From positions 62,001-126,000 of the forward strand of contig JACKIC010000005.1 in NCBI GenBank assembly GCA_020638655.1: 64,000 nucleotides of DNA. Reading direction: 5' to 3'. Under the pieces are notes generated by a model that saw only the letters and a program-made list of their open reading frames with translations, did not search any database and was not told the DNA's origin. This document shows positions 19,458 to 29,370 of this stretch, in pieces. This DNA comes from Planctomycetota bacterium (GTDB taxonomy: Bacteria > Planctomycetota > UBA1135 > UBA2386). The position numbers were made by a program, and so were the translations under genes. Within the stretch, counting starts at the first letter, position 1. The number at the start of each line of letters is the position of its first letter.

Positions 19458-20380
19458 TCTCCTCGGAGTCGGCACGAGCCTGGCTCGACAGGCTTGCAGC
19501 CCTGAACGTGAGCAGGTCTCACACGGCTGGCATCGCTCCCCACAAGCCGTTCCTGCTGTTGGCCATCCTGGACATGATCGAGGCCGGCTCGCTGACCACG
19601 CCGACGATCGACTTCTGCGCCGAGCTGAACTTCCGCTTCAAGAGCTTCTGGGATGTCGTTGCCCCCAGACGCACCAACGCGCCCGACATGAGGATGCCAT
19701 TCCACGCGCTCGGGGGCGCCCGCGACCGGATCTGGCAGCGCCTGACGTCGACCGGGGCGCCATCACCTGGACGCGACGCAACCACACGCGTCGCCATGGA
19801 ACCCGGGCTTTGGGCCCTGCTGCACGAGCCGCAATTCCGCCGCTCGCTGCGAGAGACACTCGTCGCCAGCTACTTCGAACCAAGCGAACGCGCCGCCCTC
19901 TACACACGGCTGGACCTGCCGATTCCCAGGGACAAGGTGATCGCTGCACTGCGCAAGCGCGCCGAGGAATGGCAGACGGTGCGACGTCGGGCACGCGACA
20001 GCCGGTTCCGCACGATGGTCGTGGCCGGCTACCGGTTCACCTGCGCCCTCACCGGCTATCGCATGCACAGCAGCCGCGAACCCATGATCGAAGCCGCGCA
20101 CATCCACCAACACTCGAAGAGCGGCAACGACGACCCGAGCAACGGACTCGCGCTCACCCCCGACGCACACTGGGCCTTCGATCGCGGCCTGTGGACTGCG
20201 GTCCCCGATGGCCGTCACTGGGTCGTGCGCGTCGCCTCGGACGTGCACGAAGAGCCTCCGGGATCACCGCGATCGCTGCTGGCCCTGCAAGGCAGGCCCC
20301 TGGTGTTCGCAGACGGCACGAGGCTGCGTCCCGACGGGCAGTGCTTCGCGTGGCATCGAGAACACTGCTTTGTCGGCTGA
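19454..20380 (+). CDS. HNH endonuclease, McrA-like, possible modification-dependent
   Basis: 308 residues. The C-terminal HNH nuclease has FTCALTGYRM, MIEAAHIHQHSKSGNDDPSN and GLALTPDAHWAFDRGLW: the first H, the N of 'NGLAL', and the final H before the F-D-x-G-x motif. The N-terminal 130 residues contain GIAPHKPFLLLAILDMIEAG, a string typical of DNA-binding domains in front of McrA-type HNH enzymes, including those that read phosphorothioate or methylated DNA. Which modification it reads, if any, cannot be told here. A strong Shine-Dalgarno and GTGA overlap fix the start. No methylase or dnd gene is nearby, so it would be a solitary type IV-like enzyme. Confidence 0.85.
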   Translation: MISSESARAWLDRLAALNVSRSHTAGIAPHKPFLLLAILDMIEAGSLTTPTIDFCAELNFRFKSFWDVVAPRRTNAPDMRMPFHALGGARDRIWQRLTSTGAPSPGRDATTRVAMEPGLWALLHEPQFRRSLRETLVASYFEPSERAALYTRLDLPIPRDKVIAALRKRAEEWQTVRRRARDSRFRTMVVAGYRFTCALTGYRMHSSREPMIEAAHIHQHSKSGNDDPSNGLALTPDAHWAFDRGLWTAVPDGRHWVVRVASDVHEEPPGSPRSLLALQGRPLVFADGTRLRPDGQCFAWHREHCFVG

Positions 20381-20462
20381 TGCCCGCGACCGCTAGCATC
20401 CCCGCAGCCGGACACCCTCGCCCGGCCCTCGACCTCGTCACGCCAAGCCCTCCGCGAAGACC

Positions 20463-21077
20463 ATGCGCACCGAACCCATCCTCGTCAGCCGCCGCAACAT
20501 GCTGTTCGCAGCGGCGGCCGTTCCCGCCGCTGGGCTGCTCAGCAGCTGCAACACGGCAGGCGCCGCGCGGCGCCGACCTGAGCACGACGGCACCACACCG
20601 CACCAGACCGAAGGACCGTTCTATCGGCTGTTCTCGACGGCGCGTGACACATTGCGCGAACCGGGCCTGCAAGGCACCGAACTCGACGTCACCGGTCGCG
20701 TGCTCGACAAGCGCGGCAGGCCGCTCGCCAATACGCTGCTCGACTTCTGGCACTGCGACGCGGCGGGCGTCTACGACGTGCGCGGCTACAAGCTGCGCGG
20801 CCACCAGTTCACGGATGCCGAGGGGCGGTTCAAGCTGGCGACGATCGAGCCAGGGGTCTACCCGGGCCGCACGCGCCACATCCACGTCAAGGTGCAACCC
20901 GCAGGCGACGACACGCCGAGCACGCCGCGACAGCTCAACCTCACGACGCAGCTCTACTTCCCCGGTGATCCTGGCAACGCCAAGGACGGCCTGTTCGACG
21001 ACGCGCTGCTGATGGCGATCGATCGGGACGGTGCGCGGCTGCAGGCGCGCTTCGACTTCGTGCTCGACCTGGGGTGA
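20463..21077 (+). CDS. Intradiol ring-cleavage dioxygenase, exported
   Basis: 204 residues. The leader VSRRNMLFAAAAVPAAGLLS with a twin-arginine-like RR suggests Tat export, and SSC at 27-29 could be a lipobox. The domain follows the protocatechuate 3,4-dioxygenase fold: TEGPFYR, GRPLANTLLDFWHCDAAGVY and PGVYPGRTRHIHVKV. The Fe(III) ligands are the expected Y104, Y133, H139 and H141. It would open catechol-type rings in the periplasm; in planctomycetes such single secreted copies are common and substrates mostly unknown. 82 bases after the HNH gene. Confidence 0.88.
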   Translation: MRTEPILVSRRNMLFAAAAVPAAGLLSSCNTAGAARRRPEHDGTTPHQTEGPFYRLFSTARDTLREPGLQGTELDVTGRVLDKRGRPLANTLLDFWHCDAAGVYDVRGYKLRGHQFTDAEGRFKLATIEPGVYPGRTRHIHVKVQPAGDDTPSTPRQLNLTTQLYFPGDPGNAKDGLFDDALLMAIDRDGARLQARFDFVLDLG

Positions 21078-21093
21078 TCGCCCGTCGAACGCG

Positions 21094-21489
21094 CTACGAC
21101 AGTGCCGCGAGCAGCGCGGCGGTGTCGACCATCTGTTGGAAGCGCACGACCTTGCCGCCTTCGAGCCACCAGGTGTGCTGCACCTGCGCGTCGAGCTTCT
21201 TGCCGGTCGCGCGCGCGTCGGCGTGATACCGGCCCAGCATCGTCACGACGCCCTCGCCGCCGCAGATCTCGTCGACCTGGACCCTGAAGTCGGCGAAGTC
21301 CTCGGCGAGCCGCAGGAACACGCCGTTGACGATCGCTTCGGCGCCGACGTAGGGGTTGCCGTCGGCGAGCGGGTTGCTCTCGGCTTCGTTCCAGCGCACC
21401 TGCGGGTGCAGGTGGCTCAGGAACGTGGGCAGGTCGCCGGCGGCGAAGGCGGCGTAGAGTCGTCCGACGAGTTCGAGGTCCGGGGACAT
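21094..21489 (-). CDS. SnoaL-like / NTF2-like domain protein
   Basis: 131 residues. It begins LVGRLYAAFAAGDLPTFLSH and contains VRWNEAESNPLADGNPYVGA and VQVDEICGGEGVVTMLGRYH, ending in a strand HTWWLEGGKVVRFQQMVDTA, the order of an NTF2-like fold (SnoaL/ketosteroid isomerase group). No secretion signal. It may catalyse isomerisation or bind a small ligand. The ATG at 21489 is taken because the conserved helix begins right after it; an ATG at 21528 would add 13 residues without a Shine-Dalgarno. Convergent with the dioxygenase gene, 16 bases apart. Confidence 0.75.
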   Translation of the reverse strand: MSPDLELVGRLYAAFAAGDLPTFLSHLHPQVRWNEAESNPLADGNPYVGAEAIVNGVFLRLAEDFADFRVQVDEICGGEGVVTMLGRYHADARATGKKLDAQVQHTWWLEGGKVVRFQQMVDTAALLAALS

Positions 21490-21551
21490 GGCGGTGTGGC
21501 TCGGGGTGAACGAACCATGCCGCGCCAACGGTGGCGATCAAGCGCGCGCGA

Positions 21552-22520
21552 TCAGAACGCGACCGACACGCCGAGCGTCCAGCCGCTGAAGTTCTCGCCG
21601 TAGAACACCGCGCCGTTCAGCGTGGCGCTCGACAGGCCCGGCAGCGCCTCGTCGCAGGCCCACCGCAGGCCGCCGCCGACCTCGAAGTAGTGTCCCGTGC
21701 CGAGCGCCTTGGCGGCCTCGGGATCGAACACCTTGGCGCCGACGTCGGCGAGCCAATCGACGCCCCCGTCGCCGAACTGCCAGCCGGTCGGCCCTTCGAA
21801 ACCCAGCCGTCCGACCAGCCACTGCACCGTGCTGACCTCGTCCTGGACCGGGTCGTCGACGACGAGCGGCTGCATGCGCCGCAGGTCGTAGCGCAGCCGC
21901 GGCAGCACCCGCGCACTGCCCCATTGCCAGCCATCGTTGCGCAGCAGCACGCTGCCGCCGTAGATCGCGTAGGTCGCGTCCCAGTTGAACAGGATGCCGT
22001 CGAGCAGCGCGGCGGAGACCGGCGCGCCGGGCCCTTCGTAGCTCGCGTCGCTCTGCACGTGGGCGAAGCCACCCACCGCCAGCGGCGCGAGTCGCCAGTC
22101 GCCGCCGAGGTCGAACAGCGGCCCGACGCCGACGAAGCCGGCGAGCGCCGAGAAGTCCGCGTTGCATCGCGTCTCGAACCCCGGCTGCGTTCCAGCCCAC
22201 AGATCCGCGAACTCCAATTCGGCCGTGGCATAGCCGAAGTTGGCTTCGGTCAGCAGCCGCGGTGCGCGTTCGCCGAGGTCCCACTCGCGGTGCAACGGCA
22301 GCGTCAACACCGAGACGTCGGTGTCGGGGTCGCCATCGATGCGGAACCTGCCGCCCGACAGCTCGGACTCGTCGGTCAAGCCCAGGAACGACGCGACGAA
22401 CAGCGGGTAGCGCGTCGCCCGGGCGCTGTCGCGAACGGTGTCGCGGAGCTCTTCGAGGGTCTGGGCGGGGGCCGCGGCGGCGAAGGCGAGGCACGCGGCG
22501 AACGGGAGGCGACGTCGCAT
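21552..22520 (-). CDS. Outer-membrane beta-barrel-like protein
   Basis: 322 residues with signal peptide MRRRLPFAACLAFAAAAPAQ. It then shows an array of amphipathic strands: PRLLTEANFGYATAELEFAD, FSALAGFVGVGPLFDLGGDW, WRLAPLAVGGFAHVQSDASY, WQWGSARVLPRLRYDL. It ends FSGWTLGVSVAF, with Phe as last residue, the signature BamA recognises on outer-membrane barrels. Probably an OmpA/autotransporter-like barrel or porin of the outer membrane. No family assigned with confidence. Confidence 0.62.
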   Translation of the reverse strand: MRRRLPFAACLAFAAAAPAQTLEELRDTVRDSARATRYPLFVASFLGLTDESELSGGRFRIDGDPDTDVSVLTLPLHREWDLGERAPRLLTEANFGYATAELEFADLWAGTQPGFETRCNADFSALAGFVGVGPLFDLGGDWRLAPLAVGGFAHVQSDASYEGPGAPVSAALLDGILFNWDATYAIYGGSVLLRNDGWQWGSARVLPRLRYDLRRMQPLVVDDPVQDEVSTVQWLVGRLGFEGPTGWQFGDGGVDWLADVGAKVFDPEAAKALGTGHYFEVGGGLRWACDEALPGLSSATLNGAVFYGENFSGWTLGVSVAF

Positions 22521-22553
22521 CGGGGACTCATACCATGGACAGCCATCTGGGGA

Positions 22554-22569
22554 ATCCGGACTTCCGGAT
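22554..22569. promoter_or_regulatory. Inverted repeat ATCCGGA-CT-TCCGGAT upstream of duplicated cassette
   Basis: Two 7-base arms with a 2-base spacer in the 236-base divergent gap between the barrel gene (-) and the cassette (+). A possible operator for either gene. Regulator unknown. Confidence 0.3.
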
Positions 22570-22668
22570 GGTCGGGCCCTGAAGACCAGAGCCACCACGT
22601 CAGCGCGGCGCAGTCCCGGGCCCGCGTCGCACATTCGTCGCAAGTGGTGCCCGACCAGGGAACTCTGC

Positions 22669-22674
22669 TTGACA
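22669..22674 (+). promoter_or_regulatory. TTGACA -35-like element upstream of duplicated cassette
   Basis: A perfect TTGACA about 80 bases before the first cassette gene. No convincing TATAAT lies 16-18 bases after it, so it may be chance. Confidence 0.25.
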
Positions 22675-22756
22675 CCCAGGCCGTCACAGAGCGAGGCTGT
22701 CGCCACCCTCGTCCCTGCCACCCGCCTCCGGTGGCCCAGCACCACGTTCCATCACC

Positions 22757-23245
22757 ATGAGAATCGACCCGGTGTTCCTAGTCGCGCCCAAACCCGCACC
22801 GAAGGCGGTGCCGACCAGGCGCGCGTTCCTGATGGCCGGCGGCGCCTTCGCCTTCGGCTCGATGATCGGCGGCGCGTGTGGGTATTCGCTGGGGGTTGCG
22901 CAGGGTGCGCCGGTGGAGGCGACTGCGGAGAAGGGTGGTGGTGAGGAGTTGGGGTCGAGTGGGGATGCTCAGCTGGATGAACTCAGGCGATTGGCGGTGA
23001 AGGCGCCGATCGAGGAGTTGATCCAAAAGAAGCTCGAGTTCCTCGGCACGATGTCCGACTCGTACCGGGACGATCTGGTCTTGTGGCAAGGCGTTGAACG
23101 ACTCTGCACGGCGGCTTTGGAACAGTCGATTCCTGATCGACGTCTCACCAGTCGCCTTCTGATTCAGGCAATAGAGAGAGCTTGCCCAGCCAGTATCCGC
23201 CCACGGTTTGAGAAGAAGATCCCTGAACTCCGCAGCGTGAAGTGA
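22757..23245 (+). CDS. Cassette copy 1, protein A1: membrane-anchored helical protein
   Basis: 162 residues. A cytoplasmic start with twin-arginine-like RR (VPTRRAFLMAGGAFAFGSMI) leads into a hydrophobic segment ending GGACGYSLGVAQG, then a Glu/Lys/Gly linker and a helical domain (GDAQLDELRRLAVKAPIEEL; YRDDLVLWQGVERLCTAALE). The helical domain aligns with that of A2 at 24648: SSGDA(Q/R)LD, (V)KAP/QAP, L(W)x(G)V(E/D)RL and the tail LR(S/A)(V)SK. The membrane segment instead resembles that of B2 (RR..., GYxL). No known domain. Starts the first of two tandem A-B-C units; its stop overlaps the B1 start. Confidence 0.65.
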   Translation: MRIDPVFLVAPKPAPKAVPTRRAFLMAGGAFAFGSMIGGACGYSLGVAQGAPVEATAEKGGGEELGSSGDAQLDELRRLAVKAPIEELIQKKLEFLGTMSDSYRDDLVLWQGVERLCTAALEQSIPDRRLTSRLLIQAIERACPASIRPRFEKKIPELRSVK

Positions 23246-23505
23246 TGACTCAAGGACCGTCGTTGAGAGGCCCCGCGACCGTGACGCAAGGAGGCGTCAT
23301 CGACATCGAGGTCTCGAGCGGCAGCGAGACGGTGGAGGTAAGCGTCGCCTTCGGTGACCCCCCAACCTCCTACAAGGTCGGGCCGGATGGTTCCGTTTCC
23401 ATACCAGCGCCACAGGCGCCAGGGGGAACGATCATCATCGTCTCCGTTGGAAAGGGTTTGACGGCGAGACGCATCACCATCGAAATCGTTGCACCAAGCC
23501 CGTGA
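23245..23505 (+). CDS. Cassette copy 1, protein B1: small all-beta protein
   Basis: 86 residues from ATG (or 87 from the GTG just before it), overlapping A1's stop. Predicted strands only: VTQGGVIDIEVSSGSETVEV, SVSIPAPQAPGGTIIIVSVG and ARRITIEIVAPSP. It aligns over its whole length with the C-terminal half of B2 (LRGP, GG(V/S), PDG/PDR, VSVGKGL/VRVGSGK, IEI(V/E)APSP). B1 has no signal or anchor of its own, so either it stays in the cytosol or it depends on A1. No family recognised. Confidence 0.6.
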   Translation: MTQGPSLRGPATVTQGGVIDIEVSSGSETVEVSVAFGDPPTSYKVGPDGSVSIPAPQAPGGTIIIVSVGKGLTARRITIEIVAPSP

Positions 23506-23511
23506 GAGATG

Positions 23512-23517
23512 AAGGAG
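23512..23517 (+). promoter_or_regulatory. Ribosome binding site of cassette protein C1
   Basis: AAGGAG, 6 bases before the ATG at 23524; it favours that start over the ATG at 23509. Confidence 0.6.
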
Positions 23518-23523
23518 CCAGCC

Positions 23524-24618
23524 ATGCAATACCACCCTCGTCTAGCAATCGTGGCGGTCGCCCTATCCGCCCCCTGGATCCTCGCCCAAGCCCCTCAACA
23601 CCTCGTCGTCCCGGCCGCGCACAGCACCAGCGACGCCCCGTCGCAGCTGTGGATCCCGGGCGCCAACAACCCGGTCCGGCAACAGACGATCGTCGGCGCC
23701 GCGCACCTGCAGGCGCTGCAGGGTCATTCGATCACCGCGATCGAACTGCGGCGCACGGCGAAGGACCGCGCGTTCCCGGGCGGTAGCACGAACATCACCG
23801 TGACGCTGTCGACGTCACCGCGGCAGCCGCTCGCGATGGCGCGCACGTTCGCCGACAATGTCGGCGGTGACGCGGCGGTCGTGTTCAGCGGCACGGTGGC
23901 GCTGCCGGCGTCGCCAGCCGAGCTGGGGCCGACAGTGGCCTGGTCGCCTGCGAACACGGTGCGCATCGCGCTGCAGAATCCGTTCGCGTACGTGGCGGGC
24001 CCCCTGTGCATCGACGTCACGGGCGCGCCGATCGCGGGCCAGACCACCGACGACTGGCTCGCCGACGCGGCGTTCGAGGACCTCAGCGGTGCGGTGGTCG
24101 AATTCGGCGCGGGTTGCGGCAACTACGCGGGCAACACGGGCGCGTGGAGCTCGGCGTCGGAACGGTCGTTGGTGCCCGGCTGCGCGGCGCGCTTCCGCGC
24201 CTACGGCACGCCCGGCGGGCTCGCGATCGCGGCGTTCGGCGCGCCGGCCGCAGGCCCGATGCCGCTCAGCGCGTTCGGGGTGCCGGCGCCCGGGTGTGCG
24301 GTGCACCTCGACCCGACGCAGGTGCTGGCGACGACGCTGCACTGGTTCGAGCCGCAGGGCGATCCGCTGCTCGCGGCGCGCGGCGGGGTCGCCGAGGCGT
24401 TCGTGCAGCTGCCCGGCGACCCGTGGCTGTTCGGGCTCACGCTCGCGACGCAGTGGTTCGACCTGGCGCAGCCGGCGACGAGCAACGCACTGCAGTGGAC
24501 GGTGGCGGCGCAACTGCCGACGCTCGACATGGCCTTCTGTGAAGGGCACCCGAGCCAACCGCAGGCCGAGGTGGTCGCGCCGTACCGCGCCCACGTGTTG
24601 CGCTTCGAATTCCAGTAG
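23524..24618 (+). CDS. Cassette copy 1, protein C1: large secreted protein
   Basis: 364 residues with signal peptide MQYHPRLAIVAVALSAPWIL. The body pairs residue by residue with C2 at 25722: VPAAHSTSDA, VRQQTIVGAAHLQAL, ITAIELRRTAKDRAF, ADNVGGDAAVVFSGTV, FAYVAGPLCIDVTGAPIAGQ. The last about 110 residues (LSAFGVPAPGCAVHLDPTQV to FGLTLATQWFDLAQPATSNA) are the C-terminal module common to this organism's secreted proteins. No catalytic signature. A few Cys (GCGNYAGN, PGC) may form disulfides. Secreted effector, adhesin or surface protein are all open. Confidence 0.68.
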   Translation: MQYHPRLAIVAVALSAPWILAQAPQHLVVPAAHSTSDAPSQLWIPGANNPVRQQTIVGAAHLQALQGHSITAIELRRTAKDRAFPGGSTNITVTLSTSPRQPLAMARTFADNVGGDAAVVFSGTVALPASPAELGPTVAWSPANTVRIALQNPFAYVAGPLCIDVTGAPIAGQTTDDWLADAAFEDLSGAVVEFGAGCGNYAGNTGAWSSASERSLVPGCAARFRAYGTPGGLAIAAFGAPAAGPMPLSAFGVPAPGCAVHLDPTQVLATTLHWFEPQGDPLLAARGGVAEAFVQLPGDPWLFGLTLATQWFDLAQPATSNALQWTVAAQLPTLDMAFCEGHPSQPQAEVVAPYRAHVLRFEFQ

Positions 24619-24647
24619 ACCTTGCCCCCCTGCCGCGACGATCGGGC

Positions 24648-25103
24648 ATGAGACCTGATTGTGAACGCGGAACGCGCGCCGCCTGGCGCGCGGTGTGTGG
24701 TTCGTACCCGGTACCGTACGCAACGCTGCTGCTCGCGGCAGCGTGCGCGGCGGGGCCGTCGCCGCTGGCGAGCAGCGGCGACGCGCGGCTCGACGCGCTG
24801 CGGCAATGGGCCGTGCAGGCGCCGCGCGAGGACTTCGTGCGCGTGTGGAACCGCTGGTGGAGCGAGTTCTACTTCGATTACCCACGCGACGAAGTGCTGT
24901 GGTGCGGCGTCGACCGGCTGGCGCGCTGGGCGCTCGAACACCCGCAGCGCGCCGGGTTCGAACTGCTGACCGCGCTGCACGCTGCGGCGGCGCAGGATCC
25001 GCGGCGTGACTCCTACCTGCTCGCGCGGCGCGACCCACTGCGCGAGCTGCGGGCCTCGAAAAACCCGCGCCGGGTTGCCCCCTCCCCGCGCACTGACGGG
25101 TGA
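24648..25103 (+). CDS. Cassette copy 2, protein A2: lipoprotein-like helical protein
   Basis: 151 residues. The leader YATLLLAAACAAGPSPLASS has an LAAAC lipobox-like site instead of A1's RR-type anchor. It is followed by the same helical domain as A1 (SSGDARLDALRQWAVQAPRE; YPRDEVLWCGVDRLARWALE) and a ten-residue tail beyond the point where A1 stops. Homology to A1 is visible without gaps in the conserved motifs. No known family. Begins 29 bases after C1. Confidence 0.62.
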   Translation: MRPDCERGTRAAWRAVCGSYPVPYATLLLAAACAAGPSPLASSGDARLDALRQWAVQAPREDFVRVWNRWWSEFYFDYPRDEVLWCGVDRLARWALEHPQRAGFELLTALHAAAAQDPRRDSYLLARRDPLRELRASKNPRRVAPSPRTDG

Positions 25104-25173
25104 CGGCGCGCCGATCGCGCACCGTGCCCGCTCGCGCGGCGCCGTCGACGACCTTCAGCCACGGGCCGCCACG

Positions 25174-25644
25174 ATGCCACGACTCCACGACACCATCCCA
25201 GAAGCCACACCCGCCGCAGCGTCGATGCCCGCGCGGCGGGTTCGGCACCTGTGCGCCGCGGCCCTGCTGCTCGGCGCAGCAGCGAGCGCAGTCGCCGGCT
25301 ACGCCTTGGCGCGGCAGCGGACACAGGCCGCGCACGGCACACGCAGCACGCACGACACGTCCGCCGCGACTGCGACCCCCCTCTCGTCGATGGGCCCCGG
25401 TGGCGGCCTGCGCGGTCCGAGCAGCGCCCCGGCCGGCGGCTCCGTCGTGGTCACCGTCGGCACGAGCGACACGGTGATCGAGATCGTCGACCCGAGCACG
25501 GGCGAGATCACCGCGATCCCGGTCGGCCCCGACCGCCGCGTCACGATCCCCGTGCCCACGCACGCCGGCGAGCTGCTCGTGCGCGTCGGCAGCGGCAAGC
25601 GGTGCCGCGTGCTCGTGATCGAGATCGAGGCGCCGAGCCCGTGA
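25174..25644 (+). CDS. Cassette copy 2, protein B2: membrane-anchored beta protein
   Basis: 156 residues. The N-terminal 60 residues hold an RR-led membrane segment (MPARRVRHLCAAALLLGAAA through GYALARQRTQ) that resembles A1's anchor. After a Thr/Ser linker comes the beta domain shared with B1 (GGGLRGPSSAPAGGSVVVTV; DRRVTIPVPTHAGELLVRVG; VIEIEAPSP). So the anchor sits on A in copy 1 and on B in copy 2. ATG at 25174 chosen because the anchor follows; a longer reading upstream overlaps A2. Confidence 0.62.
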   Translation: MPRLHDTIPEATPAAASMPARRVRHLCAAALLLGAAASAVAGYALARQRTQAAHGTRSTHDTSAATATPLSSMGPGGGLRGPSSAPAGGSVVVTVGTSDTVIEIVDPSTGEITAIPVGPDRRVTIPVPTHAGELLVRVGSGKRCRVLVIEIEAPSP

Positions 25645-25721
25645 CGCGCGCGCCTGCCTGCTGTCCTTCCCCGCTTCCTCCGTCCCCCACAACCCGAACC
25701 GATTCTCCGAACGACCCTGCC

Positions 25722-26828
25722 ATGCAACACACCTCCGTCTTCGTTCCCCCTTCGCAGTTCGCGGCCGCCGCGCTGCTTTCCGCCGCGCTCGCCGCACAGT
25801 CCCCCACGCTGCACCAGACCGTTCCCGCCGCCTACGCCGCGACCGACGCCAACAGCCTGCTGTGGGTCGCCGGCACCGGCAGCGACGTGCGGCAGCAGAC
25901 GCTGATCGGCGCGTCGCACCTGACCAACCTGCTCGGCCGCGAGCTGCTCGCGCTCGAGATCAGGCGCACGGCATCGGCCGACGCGTTCGCGGGCGCAACC
26001 GCCGACTGGACCGTGCAGCTCTCCCACACCAACCGCGACCCGCTCGGCGCCGATCGCATCATGGACAACAACGTCGGCGCCAACGCGGCGACGGTGTTCC
26101 AGGGACTCGTCACGGCGCCGAACTCCCCTGCCACCACCGGCAGCGCGGTCCCGTGGTCCACGGCCAACACGATCCGCGTGGTCTTCCAGACACCGTTCGT
26201 CTACGCGGGCGGCACCCTGTGCGTCGACATCGTCGGCCACGCGCTGCCCGGCCAGACTTCGGACTGGTGGGTCGGCGACGCGGTCTTCGAGGACATCTCG
26301 GGCACGACCACGACGATCGGCAACGGCTGCGGGATGTTCGGCGGCAGCAACCACGACTGGGCCTACGTCTGCGAACGCACGCTGCTGCCGGGCGCCTTCG
26401 CGCAGTTCCGGGCGCACGGCACGACGGGCACGTTCGCGGTGGCGATGCACGGACTGCCGGCCGCGGCGCCGGTGCCGCTGAGCGCGTTCGGGGTGCCTGC
26501 ACCCGGCTGCTCGGTGGCGCTCGACCCGACGCAGCTGCTGTCCTCGCAGGTGGCGATGTTCGCGGGCACCAACGATCCGTTCTGGCCGGCAAGCCACGGC
26601 ACCGCCAACGTCTTCGTGGCCCTGCCCGCCGACCCGTGGATCTTCGGTCTGACGCTCGCGACGCAGTGGTTCGACCTGGGGCAGCCCGCGACCAGCAACG
26701 CCGTGCAGTGGACCGTCGCCAACCAGATGCCGTCCCTGGACCTGGCCTACATCGACGGCGTGCCCGACGACCCGATCGGCCTGGTCACCGTGCACCACGC
26801 GCCGGTCTACCGCTTCGACTACAGGTGA
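25722..26828 (+). CDS. Cassette copy 2, protein C2: large secreted protein
   Basis: 368 residues with a signal peptide (MQHTSVFVPPSQFAAAALLS, cut near ALAAQ). Paralogue of C1 throughout: VRQQTLIGASHLTNLLGREL, LEIRRTASADAFAG, TPFVYAGGTLCVDIVGHALP, PVPLSAFGVPAPGCSVALDP, WIFGLTLATQWFDLGQPATS. The shared C-terminal module ends in VHHAPVYRFDYR. No known enzyme motif. Closing gene of the second cassette. Confidence 0.68.
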   Translation: MQHTSVFVPPSQFAAAALLSAALAAQSPTLHQTVPAAYAATDANSLLWVAGTGSDVRQQTLIGASHLTNLLGRELLALEIRRTASADAFAGATADWTVQLSHTNRDPLGADRIMDNNVGANAATVFQGLVTAPNSPATTGSAVPWSTANTIRVVFQTPFVYAGGTLCVDIVGHALPGQTSDWWVGDAVFEDISGTTTTIGNGCGMFGGSNHDWAYVCERTLLPGAFAQFRAHGTTGTFAVAMHGLPAAAPVPLSAFGVPAPGCSVALDPTQLLSSQVAMFAGTNDPFWPASHGTANVFVALPADPWIFGLTLATQWFDLGQPATSNAVQWTVANQMPSLDLAYIDGVPDDPIGLVTVHHAPVYRFDYR

Positions 26829-26910
26829 TCCCCTAGGGGCAACTCAGCAGCGTTGCTCCGAATGGCCGCCACGGGTTCACCGGATTCCGGCCCGGTGCCG
26901 ATACCGGGAC

Positions 26911-29360
<2,450 letters not shown>

Positions 29361-29370
<10 letters not shown>

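Noticed and set aside
22757..26828. Cassette as a mobile element
   Set aside because: No transposase, terminal repeats or target-site duplication visible; a local tandem duplication explains it.
26830..26839. CCCCTAGGGG palindrome after the second cassette
   Set aside because: Ten bases only, and next to a stop codon; nothing else marks it as a site.
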